The position numbers and the translations under genes were made by a program. DNA of 64,000 nucleotides from CAYMGQ01 sp964390055 (lineage in GTDB: Bacteria > Bacillota > Clostridia > Peptostreptococcales > Natronincolaceae), in NCBI GenBank assembly GCA_964390055.1, contig CAYMGQ010000008.1, positions 1 through 64,000 on the forward strand, read 5' to 3'. Below the pieces are notes generated by a model that ran no database searches, was not told the DNA's origin, and saw only the letters and a list, made by a program, of their open reading frames with translations. Of the stretch, positions 42,087 to 51,234 are shown piece after piece. The number at the start of each line of letters is the position of its first letter. The first letter of the stretch is position 1.

Positions 42087-42133
42087 AAAAAAAACAGAAA
42101 CCAATACATTAACTAGGTATTAGAATCTGTTTT
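42087..42133 (-). terminator. Intrinsic terminator after tagO
   Basis: AAAACAGA pairs with TCTGTTTT, with an inner AATAC/GTATT, followed by a U run in the minus transcript. Confidence 0.75.
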
Positions 42134-42158
42134 AAATAATTCTTATATAATTGAATTT

Positions 42159-43229
42159 TTAGGAATTAGCCTTACCCTCCTGGGCTTTCTTAACTAGGCC
42201 CATCCTTATGGCTCCTAGTAATACCCCTAGGGATACACCCACTAGGATTAAATAAGCCCCCAGCTTACTGGTATCCGATACCACTATGGCACTGGCCCCA
42301 AATAGACCACTAATAAAGTATAGGATTAATACCGTTTGTTTTTGGCTTAGGCCATAGGCCAATAATCTATGGTGGAGGTGCCCCTTATCTGCCTCCATGA
42401 TGGGTCTTCCGTTTAGTAGGCGTCTTATAATGGCAAAGGTAGTGTCAAAAATTGGCACTCCCAGCGCTAGGACAGGTATTGCTACAGCAATGGTTGTAGC
42501 ACTTTTGATAACCCCTCCTACCGAAACAGTAGCTAAGATAAAGCCCACCAAGAGGGAACCCGTATCCCCCATAAATATTTTAGCTGGGTTAAAATTATAG
42601 GGTAGAAAACCTAATAGGGAGCCTGCCAAAATAATCAATATAATGGAAACCCCTATGGATGTTTCAGTATTTAAGTGTGCCACATATGCTAATGATAGGG
42701 CAGCTATAGAGGACACCCCTGCCGCCAAACCATCCAGCCCATCTATTAGGTTAACAGTATTGGTTATTCCAACAATCCAAAAAATAGTTACAGGTAGGCT
42801 TAAGCCCTTTAATTCAGATATACCTGTAGTCCTATTTAATATATTTGTAATAAATTCAATCCTAACACCACTATATACAGCCAGCAAGGCAGCTATAATC
42901 TGCCCCATAAGCTTTGTTTTTGCAGATATTTGCTTGCAATCATCTACAATCCCCATCAGGACAATAATAGTTGCCCCTAGCAAAATACCTATTAGTTCTT
43001 TGTCAATATGCAAGAGCCCTCGAAAGGCCATGGCTGTAATAAAGGTTGTCACCACAAATCCAATATAAATAGCCAAGCCCCCTATCCTAGGGATTGGTTC
43101 CTTATGAATCCTCCTATTATCACCTGGTACATCTATAGCCCCAATTTTATAGGCAATCTTTTTTGCAAAGGGAGTTAATATATAGGATAGTGTCATGGCT
43201 ACTATAAATGCAAAAACATAATAACCCAT
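42159..43229 (-). CDS. tagO: Undecaprenyl-phosphate GlcNAc-1-phosphate transferase (TagO/WecA type)
   Basis: The 356-residue polytopic enzyme shows GIVDDCKQISAKTKLMGQIIAA (the DD metal motif), NLIDGLDGLAAGVSSIAAL, FNPAKIFMGDTGSLLVGFIL and the cytoplasmic HLHHRLL loop. It starts teichoic acid or related polymers on the lipid carrier. Its ATG overlaps the comEB stop by one base (TAATG), so the two are co-translated. wecB lies downstream with its own promoter. Confidence 0.92.
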   Translation of the reverse strand: MGYYVFAFIVAMTLSYILTPFAKKIAYKIGAIDVPGDNRRIHKEPIPRIGGLAIYIGFVVTTFITAMAFRGLLHIDKELIGILLGATIIVLMGIVDDCKQISAKTKLMGQIIAALLAVYSGVRIEFITNILNRTTGISELKGLSLPVTIFWIVGITNTVNLIDGLDGLAAGVSSIAALSLAYVAHLNTETSIGVSIILIILAGSLLGFLPYNFNPAKIFMGDTGSLLVGFILATVSVGGVIKSATTIAVAIPVLALGVPIFDTTFAIIRRLLNGRPIMEADKGHLHHRLLAYGLSQKQTVLILYFISGLFGASAIVVSDTSKLGAYLILVGVSLGVLLGAIRMGLVKKAQEGKANS

Positions 43230-43702
43230 TATTCTCCTCCATTCCTAATTCCCTGCTTATCCTCTGTAAACTTCTCTACTATAATACCCGCCTCATCTAG
43301 CATTTGCTCTGACAAGGCATCGGGATAATCTCCTTTGAAAACTAACTTTTTAATACCAGCATTAATAATCATTTTGCTGCAAATAACACAGGGCTTGTGG
43401 GTCACATAGAGGGTAGCCCCCTTAATTCCTACTCCATGAAGGGCAGCCTGAATAATCACATTCTGTTCAGCATGCAGACCCCGGCACAATTCATGCCTCT
43501 GGCCAGAGGGTACTTGCAACTCATCCCGCAGGCAGCCTGTTTCCCTACAGTGGGCTAGGCCACTGGGCGCCCCATTATAGCCACTAGCCAAAATCCTTTT
43601 GTCCTTAACTATAACCGCCCCTACTTGCCTCCGCATACAGGTCGACCGCTTTTTAGCCACCTCTGCCATTTCCATATAGTACTCTCCCCATGAAGGCCGC
43701 AT
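43229..43702 (-). CDS. comEB: Deoxycytidylate (dCMP) deaminase, ComEB type
   Basis: The 157-residue zinc enzyme converts dCMP to dUMP for thymidylate synthesis. It shows CMRRQVGAVIVKDKRILASGYNGAPSGL, the catalytic CRGLHAEQNVI and the zinc pair KPCVICSKM. The ATG at 43702 follows AGGGGG by 9 bases; a TTG at 43711 sits directly on that site. It is coupled to tagO. Confidence 0.94.
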   Translation of the reverse strand: MRPSWGEYYMEMAEVAKKRSTCMRRQVGAVIVKDKRILASGYNGAPSGLAHCRETGCLRDELQVPSGQRHELCRGLHAEQNVIIQAALHGVGIKGATLYVTHKPCVICSKMIINAGIKKLVFKGDYPDALSEQMLDEAGIIVEKFTEDKQGIRNGGE

Positions 43703-43874
43703 CCTATTCAACCCCCTACCCCTGTCTAATTATCACTGCTTCTATCATACCACAAAATTATTAACATATCTGATATTGTAATAAAAATTTAATATTTTCC
43801 AATTGTATTTTCTATACAAATTTATATTATAATACTTTTGCAAGGAAAAGGCAAAATCCTTTAATAGGCAAATC

Positions 43875-45155
43875 CTAGGGTAGCTTATTTAGCCTTATAT
43901 CTACAGCCCTGGCATGAGCCTGTAGGCCCTCTGCCCTAGCCAACAAGGAGGTGGCCTTGCCTATTTTTGTCATTGCCTCCCTAGTTAGCCTTTGGTGGGT
44001 ACAAATTTTGATAAAGGTCCCCACCCAAACTCCACCGGTATAGCGGGCTGCCCTAAGGGTTGGCAGGGTATGGTTTGGCCCAGAAATATAGTCGCCAAAA
44101 ACTTCTGCAGACATCTCCCCTATAAATAGGGATCCGTAGTTGACCAGCTTGTCTATAATCCTTTCATAATCCTTAACCATTATTTCCAAATGCTCAGGGG
44201 CATACTCATTTGCCAGGCTACAGGCCTCATCCAAGGATTTGACCACCACTATCTCACCATTATCCTCCCATGCCCTCCTAGCAATCTCCTGGGTTGCCAA
44301 CTCATCCAATTGCTTGTCTACCTCTATTAGGGTTTTATGGGCCAGCCCCTTATCATTAGTTATTAAAATACCCTTGGCCATCAAGTCATGCTCAGACTGT
44401 CCCAGTAGGTCTGCAGCAATAATCTCAGGGTCTCCTGACCCATCAGCAATAATTAATACTTCGCTAGGGCCTGCTATAAAATCTATACCTACCCTGCCAT
44501 AGCATTGCCTTTTGGCCTCGGTTACATATTGGTTACCCGGCCCTACAATTATATCCACAGCTTTTATTTGCTCTGTCCCATATGTAAATGCCCCTATGGC
44601 ATGGGCTCCCCCCAGGGCATATATTTCATCAACTCCTGCCATATCCATGGCCACCAGGGTTAGGGGGTGGATTTTTTCACTATCTTTCATAGTTGGAGAA
44701 CAAGCAGTTACCCTCCTTACCCCTGCTACCTTGGCGGGAATGGCCAGCATCAAGGCAGTTGAAAATAGGGGGTAGCCCCCTCCGGGTACATAGCAGCAGC
44801 AAGATTCTATAGCTATTGCCCTATGGCCTGCAAAAACCCCGGGATATACCTCTTCCTCCCCTATCTCTCCTATGGTATCCCTCTGTAATTTTGCAAAATT
44901 CCTAATATTTTCTACCGCTGTTTTCAAGGCCTCCATAGTTTCATTATCTACAGCTTCATATGCTTGCTGGATTTCTTCCTCCCCTACCCTTAGCTTCTCC
45001 CTTGTATTCCCATCAAAGCGACTATTGTATTCAATTAATGCCTCATCTCCCCTTGCTATAACCTCATCAATTATTTGCCTTACATTATTCGTTAATTCCC
45101 TGCCCTCTTCAAGGGTCCTTTTTTTAGCTTCCTTTATAATCCCCACTGATATCAT
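43875..45155 (-). CDS. hisD: Histidinol dehydrogenase
   Basis: The 426-residue enzyme oxidises L-histidinol to histidine in two NAD-dependent steps. It shows CCCYVPGGGYPLFSTALMLAIPAKVAGV, GPGNQYVTEAKRQCYGRVGIDFIAGPSEVLIIAD, LLGQSEHDLMA and YISGPNHTLPTLRAARYTGGVWV. It is an orphan: no other his gene is within the window. A promoter and a strong terminator precede it, suggesting attenuation. GGAGGAGAGG stands just before the ATG. Confidence 0.95.
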   Translation of the reverse strand: MISVGIIKEAKKRTLEEGRELTNNVRQIIDEVIARGDEALIEYNSRFDGNTREKLRVGEEEIQQAYEAVDNETMEALKTAVENIRNFAKLQRDTIGEIGEEEVYPGVFAGHRAIAIESCCCYVPGGGYPLFSTALMLAIPAKVAGVRRVTACSPTMKDSEKIHPLTLVAMDMAGVDEIYALGGAHAIGAFTYGTEQIKAVDIIVGPGNQYVTEAKRQCYGRVGIDFIAGPSEVLIIADGSGDPEIIAADLLGQSEHDLMAKGILITNDKGLAHKTLIEVDKQLDELATQEIARRAWEDNGEIVVVKSLDEACSLANEYAPEHLEIMVKDYERIIDKLVNYGSLFIGEMSAEVFGDYISGPNHTLPTLRAARYTGGVWVGTFIKICTHQRLTREAMTKIGKATSLLARAEGLQAHARAVDIRLNKLP

Positions 45156-45185
45156 CCTCTCCTCCCATAAAAAGTCCCCATATAT

Positions 45186-45226
45186 AAAAAACCCCCGCCC
45201 CTAGAATCATACTAGAAGACGAGGGT
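45186..45226 (-). terminator. Strong terminator in the hisD leader
   Basis: ACCCTCGTCTTCTAG pairs with CTAGGGGCGGGGGT (14 pairs including G-U, one bulge, loop of 7), then six U. It lies between the TTGACA promoter and the hisD ribosome binding site, so it would act as an attenuator; it may also stop read-through from pxpC. Confidence 0.75.
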
Positions 45227-45327
45227 AAATCTCCAACGCCAGCATCCTAATAAGTTATACAGGGGTACAACCCTATTTATACTCTATTCCAGCCATAATT
45301 ATATCCGGTCATAGCTTAGATAAGAAT

Positions 45328-45356
45328 ATTTTAGGTTATAGGCACAGATTTGTCAA
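45328..45356 (-). promoter_or_regulatory. SigA promoter of hisD
   Basis: On the minus strand TTGACA (45356-45351), 17 bases, and TAAAAT (45333-45328). It overlaps the pxpC stop codon. The leader to the terminator is about 130 bases. Confidence 0.75.
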
Positions 45357-46393
45357 TAGTTCTTTAGCTCTTCCACCAAGAGATTATAGGAGTTTCCATT
45401 AACCTTAACATGGAATTTTCTTGTCCTAATAACTTCCTCTTCTACCCTTTGACACTTGTCCCTTAAGAAATTAATCTTTTCCTCCAATTCCCTTAGCAAG
45501 TCATGGGCCTCTACTAGGGATATTTCCTTAAAAATTATCTTATCTCCAGGTTTTGCCTGGGCTACCTTGGGCAAGTCAACAGTAATAATATTGCCTATCT
45601 TGGCATAGCCCCCCGTAGTCTGCCGGTCTGCCATCATAATAATAGGCTGGCCATGGCTGGGTACCTGGACAGCACCCATAGCAATACCATCGGATATAAT
45701 ATCCCCGGCCTCCTTATGTTGTATTTTTTCCCCTTCTAGCCGGTAACCCATCCTATCGCATTCATTACTTACTTTATACTCATTGGCAAAAAATGTTTCC
45801 AAGCCCTCCTTGCTAAAGGCATCTTCCTGGGGGCCTAAAACAATTCTCAATTCAATATTATTACTATATTCATATAGGCCTTCCTTAATTTCCCTATCTA
45901 GGCAAGTGGCCTGGGGATTTTGTGGCTGGCCAATTTTTAAAATGTCCCCTGCCTTGAGGGCCCTCCCCTCATGGCCCCCCATATTGCCCCTGGTGTAGGT
46001 GGCCTTACTACCCATAACTAGGGGGACATCCACTCCTCCAGCAAAGGCAATATATGACCGGCAACCTGTCTTCATAGGTCCAAAGGTCAACCTATCCCCT
46101 GGCCCTACCCTAAGGCTCCTATTCATATCTACGGGCTTAGCATTTAGGGCAGGTGACAGGTCCCCTCCTGTTATTGCAATAAGTGTAGGGTCAAGGAATT
46201 CTATCTCTGGCCCCAGCATTGTAAGCTCTAAGAGCCCCTCCCCCTCGTCATTGGCAAGCAAAATATTGGCCAACCTAGCTGCTACTTGGTCCATAACCCC
46301 AGAAACACAGACCCCATATTGCTGGTAACCATACCTACCCAAGTCCTGGACTGTTGTTAATAAGCCGGGTTTAATTATTTTAATTTTAGTCAT
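45353..46393 (-). CDS. pxpC: 5-oxoprolinase subunit C (biotin-dependent carboxyltransferase family)
   Basis: The 346-residue protein starts MTKIKIIKPGLLTTVQDLGRYGYQQYGV and shows GDLSPALNAKPVDMN, ECDRMGYRLEGEKI and QTTGGYAKIGNIITVDLPKVAQA, the PxpC/KipA pattern. With PxpA and PxpB it hydrolyses 5-oxoproline (pyroglutamate) to glutamate using ATP. The ATG at 46393 has GGAGGGAGG before it and overlaps the pxpB end by 8 bases. Confidence 0.92.
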   Translation of the reverse strand: MTKIKIIKPGLLTTVQDLGRYGYQQYGVCVSGVMDQVAARLANILLANDEGEGLLELTMLGPEIEFLDPTLIAITGGDLSPALNAKPVDMNRSLRVGPGDRLTFGPMKTGCRSYIAFAGGVDVPLVMGSKATYTRGNMGGHEGRALKAGDILKIGQPQNPQATCLDREIKEGLYEYSNNIELRIVLGPQEDAFSKEGLETFFANEYKVSNECDRMGYRLEGEKIQHKEAGDIISDGIAMGAVQVPSHGQPIIMMADRQTTGGYAKIGNIITVDLPKVAQAKPGDKIIFKEISLVEAHDLLRELEEKINFLRDKCQRVEEEVIRTRKFHVKVNGNSYNLLVEELKNY

Positions 46394-47135
46394 AGTCCTC
46401 CCTCCCCTCTCCCTTGGGGTAGCTTTTATACTGATATTTGTCACTTTTTAATGCTTCCCTTATCTCCTGGTACTCCTCCCTATTTATCCCTTTAAATCTA
46501 ATATAATTACCCGACTTTAAAAGAATAGGCTTATCCCTATTGGGGTCATAAAGGGGTATTGGCGTCCTTCCAATTAGTTGCCAACCCCCTGGGCTATCTA
46601 TGGGGTAAATCCCCGTCTGCCCCCCAGCCACTCCCACTGACCCCCCCGGTATTTTTGTCCTTGGAGTTTCCAACCTGGGTGTAGCAATTTTCTCATCCAT
46701 CCCCCCTAGATAGGGAAAACCCGGGGTAAAACCCAACATATAAATTAAGTATTCCCTAGAGCTATGGATTTCAATAACCTCTTCAATTGTTAGGCCATTA
46801 TGCCTGCCAACATTTTCAATATCAGGCCCCCACTCGCCCCCATATAATGTAGGGATTTCTATTACTTGGGGTAATGGTAGGTCTATATTATCCAATTGGG
46901 CTTCCAGCTCTTGTAGGATAGCCACTAGCTCCATATATTCCACTGTAAAGATATCATAGTGAATCATTAGGGAACGGTATGTAGGCACCATTTCTATAAT
47001 TCCCCTTATTTTTTTTGTCTCTATGGCAGCCACCATGGACCTAATCCTACTATTTATCTCCTCTGAAATACTATTGCCAAACTCCATGACCAGGGCCCCA
47101 TCACCTGCTATAAGATATTTGATTTCATCATACAT
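46386..47135 (-). CDS. pxpB: 5-oxoprolinase subunit B
   Basis: The 249-residue protein shows GDGALVMEFGNSISEEIN, the central PTYRSLMIHYD and MLGFTPGFPYLGGMDEKIATPRLETPRTKIPGGSVGVAGGQTGIYP, the PxpB/KipI hallmark. The ATG at 47135 follows GGAGG by 8 bases; an ATG at 47150 lies on that site. It is translated in overlap with pxpC. Confidence 0.93.
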   Translation of the reverse strand: MYDEIKYLIAGDGALVMEFGNSISEEINSRIRSMVAAIETKKIRGIIEMVPTYRSLMIHYDIFTVEYMELVAILQELEAQLDNIDLPLPQVIEIPTLYGGEWGPDIENVGRHNGLTIEEVIEIHSSREYLIYMLGFTPGFPYLGGMDEKIATPRLETPRTKIPGGSVGVAGGQTGIYPIDSPGGWQLIGRTPIPLYDPNRDKPILLKSGNYIRFKGINREEYQEIREALKSDKYQYKSYPKGEGREDYD

Positions 47136-47263
47136 GCGGAATTCCTCCATTGTCTAATTTCATTTATTAACTAAGGCTAATATGACAAGGACTACTCCTC
47201 CAGTCCAAAATTAACTGAAATGGTAGTCCAATCATATTAAAAGCTAATTATCAAATTTTATAA

Positions 47264-48502
47264 CTATAGTAAGTTCTTAATATTTTGCAGGGATACCAAT
47301 CCACCATAGGCTGTAAGAATAACAACAATGATTCCAAATATTAATAGCCATGTAGGATGTTCATAGTCTCCCACTATATCCTTCCTCCTAGATGCCAATA
47401 GGATTGTACCCAAGGTAATAGGTAAAATTAGTCCATTTAAAGAACCTGCCAAAACCAATAACTTTGCTGGCTGTCCTAAGAAGGTCATAATTACCGTTGA
47501 TGCAGTAATAAAGCCAATAATAAAATAGTTTTCATATTTGTCAATTGTTGTATTCAATGTCTTTAGGAATGAAACCGATGTATAGGCTGCTCCTACCACA
47601 GAGGTTAAACCAGCCGCAAATAATACAATTCCAAAGAACTTATATCCCAAACTACCTGCCCCATGTAAAAATGCCGATGCTGATGGGTTTGTAGCATCTA
47701 GAGCCATTCCCTTAGTTACAACACCAAGGATAGCTAGGAACAATAGTACCCTCATAATAGCCGCTATGCTTATGCCCATGATGGAACTTTTATTAATTTC
47801 ATTCAAATTTTCTTCCCCTGTAACACCAGCATCAATTAACCTATGTCCTCCTGCAAAGGTGATATATCCACCCACAGTCCCCCCTAATAAGGTAATAATG
47901 GGGAAAATTAATGCAGACAAATTATCAGGAACAATAGTCTTTGATAGGGCCTCTCCTACAGGTGGATTAGTGGAAAAGGTTACATAGGCCACTAATATAA
48001 TCATTAGGGCACCCAAAAACCTAGTAAACTTGTCAATTACAGGCCCTGCATCCTTTGCCAGGAATATAGCCACCCCTGCAATCCCTGCCACTACGGTCCC
48101 TATCTTTACATCTAAGCCAAGCAGGGCATTTAAACCTAGGGCCGCCCCACCAACATTACCAATATTAAAGGCCAAACCACCCAAGCCTACTAGGGCAGCT
48201 ATAAAAAATCCCAGACCCGGTATAATCTTATTGGCAATATCCTGCCCCCTCATACCAGAGACTCCAATAATCCTCCAAATATTTAACTGGACACCAAAGG
48301 TCAAAATAACAGACGCTAAAATAACAAAACCAAAGTTAGCCATATAAGTTTCAGTAAAGGTTGCTGTCTGGGTCAAAAAGCCAGGCCCAATAGCAGATGT
48401 TGCCATCAAAAATGCCGCCCCCAACAAGACTCCCAAATTACTGTTTTTCTTTTTTTCCTTGATTCCACTAACCTCCTTGACTACTCCACCTTCCTTTATC
48501 AT
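47264..48502 (-). CDS. NRAMP-related transporter within the 5-oxoprolinase cluster
   Basis: The 412-residue protein has about 11 membrane helices in the LeuT/NRAMP fold (LLGAAFLMATSAIGPGFLTQTATFTETYMANFGF; GGTVGGYITFAGGHRLIDAG). The NRAMP metal-site motifs DPGN in helix 1 and MPH in helix 6 are absent; the corresponding places read IGPGFLTQTATF and TVGGYITFAG. It lies between pxpA and pxpB, so it more likely carries pyroglutamate or a related compound than a metal. This substrate is inferred from context only. Confidence 0.85.
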   Translation of the reverse strand: MIKEGGVVKEVSGIKEKKKNSNLGVLLGAAFLMATSAIGPGFLTQTATFTETYMANFGFVILASVILTFGVQLNIWRIIGVSGMRGQDIANKIIPGLGFFIAALVGLGGLAFNIGNVGGAALGLNALLGLDVKIGTVVAGIAGVAIFLAKDAGPVIDKFTRFLGALMIILVAYVTFSTNPPVGEALSKTIVPDNLSALIFPIITLLGGTVGGYITFAGGHRLIDAGVTGEENLNEINKSSIMGISIAAIMRVLLFLAILGVVTKGMALDATNPSASAFLHGAGSLGYKFFGIVLFAAGLTSVVGAAYTSVSFLKTLNTTIDKYENYFIIGFITASTVIMTFLGQPAKLLVLAGSLNGLILPITLGTILLASRRKDIVGDYEHPTWLLIFGIIVVILTAYGGLVSLQNIKNLL

Positions 48503-48520
48503 TTCCCTCTCTCCCTTCTC

Positions 48521-49291
48521 CTATTTTATGAAATCATTCATTGGACTTATTACTATATTTTCTTCCTCTAGCCTTTTTCGTATTTCCTCCACGAAATTTA
48601 CTGCCTTGGGGTTGTCACCATGGACACAGATTGAATCCCCCTTAATGTCTACATCTTCTCCATTTATAGCCCTTACCTTCCCCTCTTTTACCATCCGTAC
48701 CACCCTGACTATTGCCTCATCCGTATCATGGATAACAGCACCCTCTAGTCTTCTGGATACCAGGCTTCCATCAGGGTTGTAGGCCCTATCGGCAAAGACT
48801 TCATTTGCCACCCTCAATCCTACCTGCCTTCCGGCCTTGACCAATTCACTATTGGCAAGCCCAACTAGGATTAGGTCCTTATCTACCTCATATACCGCCT
48901 CAGCTATCCCCCTGGCCAACTCCGGGTCCTTGGCAGCCATATTATATAAGGAGCCATGGGGTTTTACATGCTGCAATTCTGCCCCCCTGCTTTTTGCAAA
49001 GGCCCAAAGGGCTCCAATTTGATATTTGCTATAGGCTTTAGCCTCTTCTGGGGTAATTGCTATATCCCTCCGGCCAAAACCCATCAAATCATAGACCCCG
49101 GGATGGGCCCCTATAGCTACATTCTCCTCCACAGCCATCCTAACTGTATTTTCCATTACCATAGGATCCCCAGCATGCCAACCACAGGCAATATTTGCCG
49201 AAGTTATTTTCTTAACTACCTCTTCATCCAATCCCAACTTGTAAATTCCGAAACTTTCTCCAATGTCACTATTCAAATCTACCTTATACAT
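48521..49291 (-). CDS. pxpA: 5-oxoprolinase subunit A (LamB/YcsF family)
   Basis: The 256-residue protein starts MYKVDLNSDIGESFGIYKLG and shows SANIACGWHAGDPMVMENTVRMA, GAHPGVYDLMGFGRRDI, HVKPHGSLYNMA and EVFADRAYNPDGSLVSRR, the LamB/YcsF pattern. It is the first gene of the pxp operon. The ATG at 49291 has GGGAGG about 7 bases upstream; a TTG 15 bases earlier overlaps that site. Confidence 0.95.
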   Translation of the reverse strand: MYKVDLNSDIGESFGIYKLGLDEEVVKKITSANIACGWHAGDPMVMENTVRMAVEENVAIGAHPGVYDLMGFGRRDIAITPEEAKAYSKYQIGALWAFAKSRGAELQHVKPHGSLYNMAAKDPELARGIAEAVYEVDKDLILVGLANSELVKAGRQVGLRVANEVFADRAYNPDGSLVSRRLEGAVIHDTDEAIVRVVRMVKEGKVRAINGEDVDIKGDSICVHGDNPKAVNFVEEIRKRLEEENIVISPMNDFIK

Positions 49292-49573
49292 TTCTGCACC
49301 TCCCAATTAATTATTGTCCCTTCTAGTTTGTTATCATAAGTAGAAAAATATTCCTAAAATCCGGCTGTCAATCTTTCTGAATTTTCATACTATTGGTGTT
49401 TTAATTTCATCAACATTCATTGAAAAATAAAATCTGATGATTATCAAGGGGTTTGCCGATTTTTTGTTGACTATTATAGTATATCATGCAATTATTTTTT
49501 TTCAAGGTTCATTTTCATATTTCTTTATTAATTTTTTACATTGGATAAAAATAATAATAATTTCCATTAAAAA
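49292..49573 (-). promoter_or_regulatory. Promoter region of the pxp operon
   Basis: This AT-rich stretch holds two imperfect candidates on the minus strand: TTGACA (49371-49366) with a weak TATTTT 15 bases on, and TTGAAA (49505-49500) with TATACT (49484-49479) 15 bases on. An imperfect TGATAATCATCA dyad stands at about 49435-49446. I see no gene here. Confidence 0.3.
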
Positions 49574-49597
49574 AGGAGGTTCTAAACAGAACCTCCT
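49569..49597 (-). terminator. Intrinsic terminator after upp
   Basis: AGGAGGTTCT pairs perfectly with AGAACCTCCT around a 4-base loop, with a U run after it. Confidence 0.92.
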
Positions 49598-49609
49598 AAT
49601 AATATTATT

Positions 49610-50239
49610 CTATTTTGTTCCAAATAACCTATCTCCTGCATCTCCTAAACCTGGCACAATATAGGCCTGGTCATCTAGCCTTTCATCTATGGCTGCCACA
49701 TATATATCCACATCATCATGATTTTTTTGAATTTCCTGGATTCCCTCAGGGGCTGCAATTATACAAACTAATTTTATGTCTGTAACCCCTCTTTCCTTTA
49801 AAAAGCTAATAGCAGCACTGGCTGATCCTCCTGTTGCCAACATAGGGTCCAATACAATTAATTTTCTCTCCTCTGCATCAAGGGGAAGTTTACAATAGTA
49901 TTCAATTGGTTCCAAGCTTTCCGGATCCCTATACAATCCAATATGGCCTACCTTGGCAGCTGGTATCAATTGCAATATCCCATCTACCATGCCTAATCCA
50001 GCCCTTAAAATAGGTACAACACCTAATTTTTTACCAGATAAAACCTTGGTCTTAGTCGGCGCCACGGGTGTTTCCACGGTAATTTCCTCCAGGGGCAAAT
50101 CCCTAGTGACCTCATAGCCCATTAGGAGGGAAACCTCCTTAACCAAGTCCCTAAAATCCTTGGAGCCTGTATTTTTATCTCTTATTAATGATACCTTATG
50201 TTGTATCAAGGGATGATCAAATGTTACCACCCTGCCCAT
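49610..50239 (-). CDS. upp: Uracil phosphoribosyltransferase
   Basis: The 209-residue salvage enzyme makes UMP from uracil and PRPP. It shows VTFDHPLIQHKVSLIRDKNT, PILRAGLGMVDGILQLIPAAKVGHIGLYRDPE, the PRPP loop LDPMLATGGSASAAI and YIVPGLGDAGDRLFGTK at the C terminus. Typical and complete. It follows rpiB by 27 bases. Confidence 0.97.
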   Translation of the reverse strand: MGRVVTFDHPLIQHKVSLIRDKNTGSKDFRDLVKEVSLLMGYEVTRDLPLEEITVETPVAPTKTKVLSGKKLGVVPILRAGLGMVDGILQLIPAAKVGHIGLYRDPESLEPIEYYCKLPLDAEERKLIVLDPMLATGGSASAAISFLKERGVTDIKLVCIIAAPEGIQEIQKNHDDVDIYVAAIDERLDDQAYIVPGLGDAGDRLFGTK

Positions 50240-50266
50240 TGATATTCCTCCTCATCTATATATTAA

Positions 50267-50716
50267 TTATTTTAGATACTTTTTTTCAATATTTTCTATC
50301 TTATCTATTCTCCTTTGATGTCTTCCCCCTTGGAATTCTGCCCCCAACCATGTATCTACAATATCCAAAGCTAGGCCAGGTCCAAGCACCCTAGCCCCCA
50401 GGGATATGATATTTGCATTATTGTGTTCCCTTGTTGCCCTAGCTGAAAAACAATCTCCCAATAGGGCACACCTGACTCCGGGTATTTTGTTTGCTGATAT
50501 GGACATACCAATCCCGCTACCACAAATTAAAATACCCCCATCGTATTGGCCAGCTACCACAGCCTCTCCTAACTTCTGGGCAAAGTCGGGATAGTCACAA
50601 GATTCCTCAGAATCAGTTCCAAAATCTTTAATCTCCATCCCCTTACCTTGTAAATGGTCCTTTATTATTTCCTTTAGGGCATATCCCCCATGGTCACTAG
50701 CAATAGCTATTTTCAT
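50267..50716 (-). CDS. rpiB: Ribose-5-phosphate isomerase B
   Basis: The 149-residue enzyme of the pentose phosphate pathway shows IASDHGGYALKEIIKDHL, DFGTDSEESCDYPDFAQ, GILICGSGIGMSISANKIPGVRCALLGD (with the active-site Cys) and EHNNANIISLGARV. It stands between ywlE and upp, as in Bacillus (ywlF). Confidence 0.97.
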   Translation of the reverse strand: MKIAIASDHGGYALKEIIKDHLQGKGMEIKDFGTDSEESCDYPDFAQKLGEAVVAGQYDGGILICGSGIGMSISANKIPGVRCALLGDCFSARATREHNNANIISLGARVLGPGLALDIVDTWLGAEFQGGRHQRRIDKIENIEKKYLK

Positions 50717-50743
50717 CCTCCCACCTCCAATTAGTCTATGGTC

Positions 50744-51217
50744 TTATTTCCAGTCTTTAACTAGTTTGAGATAAAGTTTTTGCAAATTTTCCTCAATTTC
50801 TTGGCCACTTTTTTTGTAAAACTCTAGGGATTGACCAAAGGGATCCATAATATCTACATCCCCCTGCCCACTTCCACCTACATATTCCTTTAGGGTAAAG
50901 ACCTTGCCCTGGGCCTCCGGATTTAAATAAAGGACAACATTCTTATGATTAAGGGTCATTGTTAAAATAAGGTCCGACCTATCAATTAATTCCCTTGACA
51001 GGCCCCTGCTCCTATGTTGGTCCAAAGATAGGCCCCTTTCCTCCATTGCCTTCTTGGCAGTGGGATTGGCCCCCCCTCCCTCCAAGGCATGGGTTCCCCC
51101 AGAGGAAATATGGAAGTCTTGCCCAACCCCCTCCCTTTCCAATATATCCTTAAAGATTATCTCTGCCATGCTGCTCCGGCAGGTATTTCCAGTACAAACA
51201 AATAAAATCTTCCTCAC
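50744..51217 (-). CDS. ywlE: Low-molecular-weight protein phosphatase (YwlE, protein arginine phosphatase type)
   Basis: The 157-residue phosphatase has the P-loop VCTGNTCRSSMAE (residues 7-19, CxxxxxCRS with Thr in the second position, as in arginine-specific YwlE) and the general-acid DPFGQS near 128. YwlE reverses McsB arginine phosphorylation. Gene order sua5-ywlE-rpiB supports the identity. The start is a GTG. Confidence 0.9.
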   Translation of the reverse strand: MRKILFVCTGNTCRSSMAEIIFKDILEREGVGQDFHISSGGTHALEGGGANPTAKKAMEERGLSLDQHRSRGLSRELIDRSDLILTMTLNHKNVVLYLNPEAQGKVFTLKEYVGGSGQGDVDIMDPFGQSLEFYKKSGQEIEENLQKLYLKLVKDWK

Positions 51218-51234
51218 TTATTAACCAACCTCCC

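Noticed and set aside
45190..45325. T-box in the hisD leader
   Set aside because: The leader is short and lacks the GGUACCGCG-type T-box core; GGGUUGUACCCC only resembles it.
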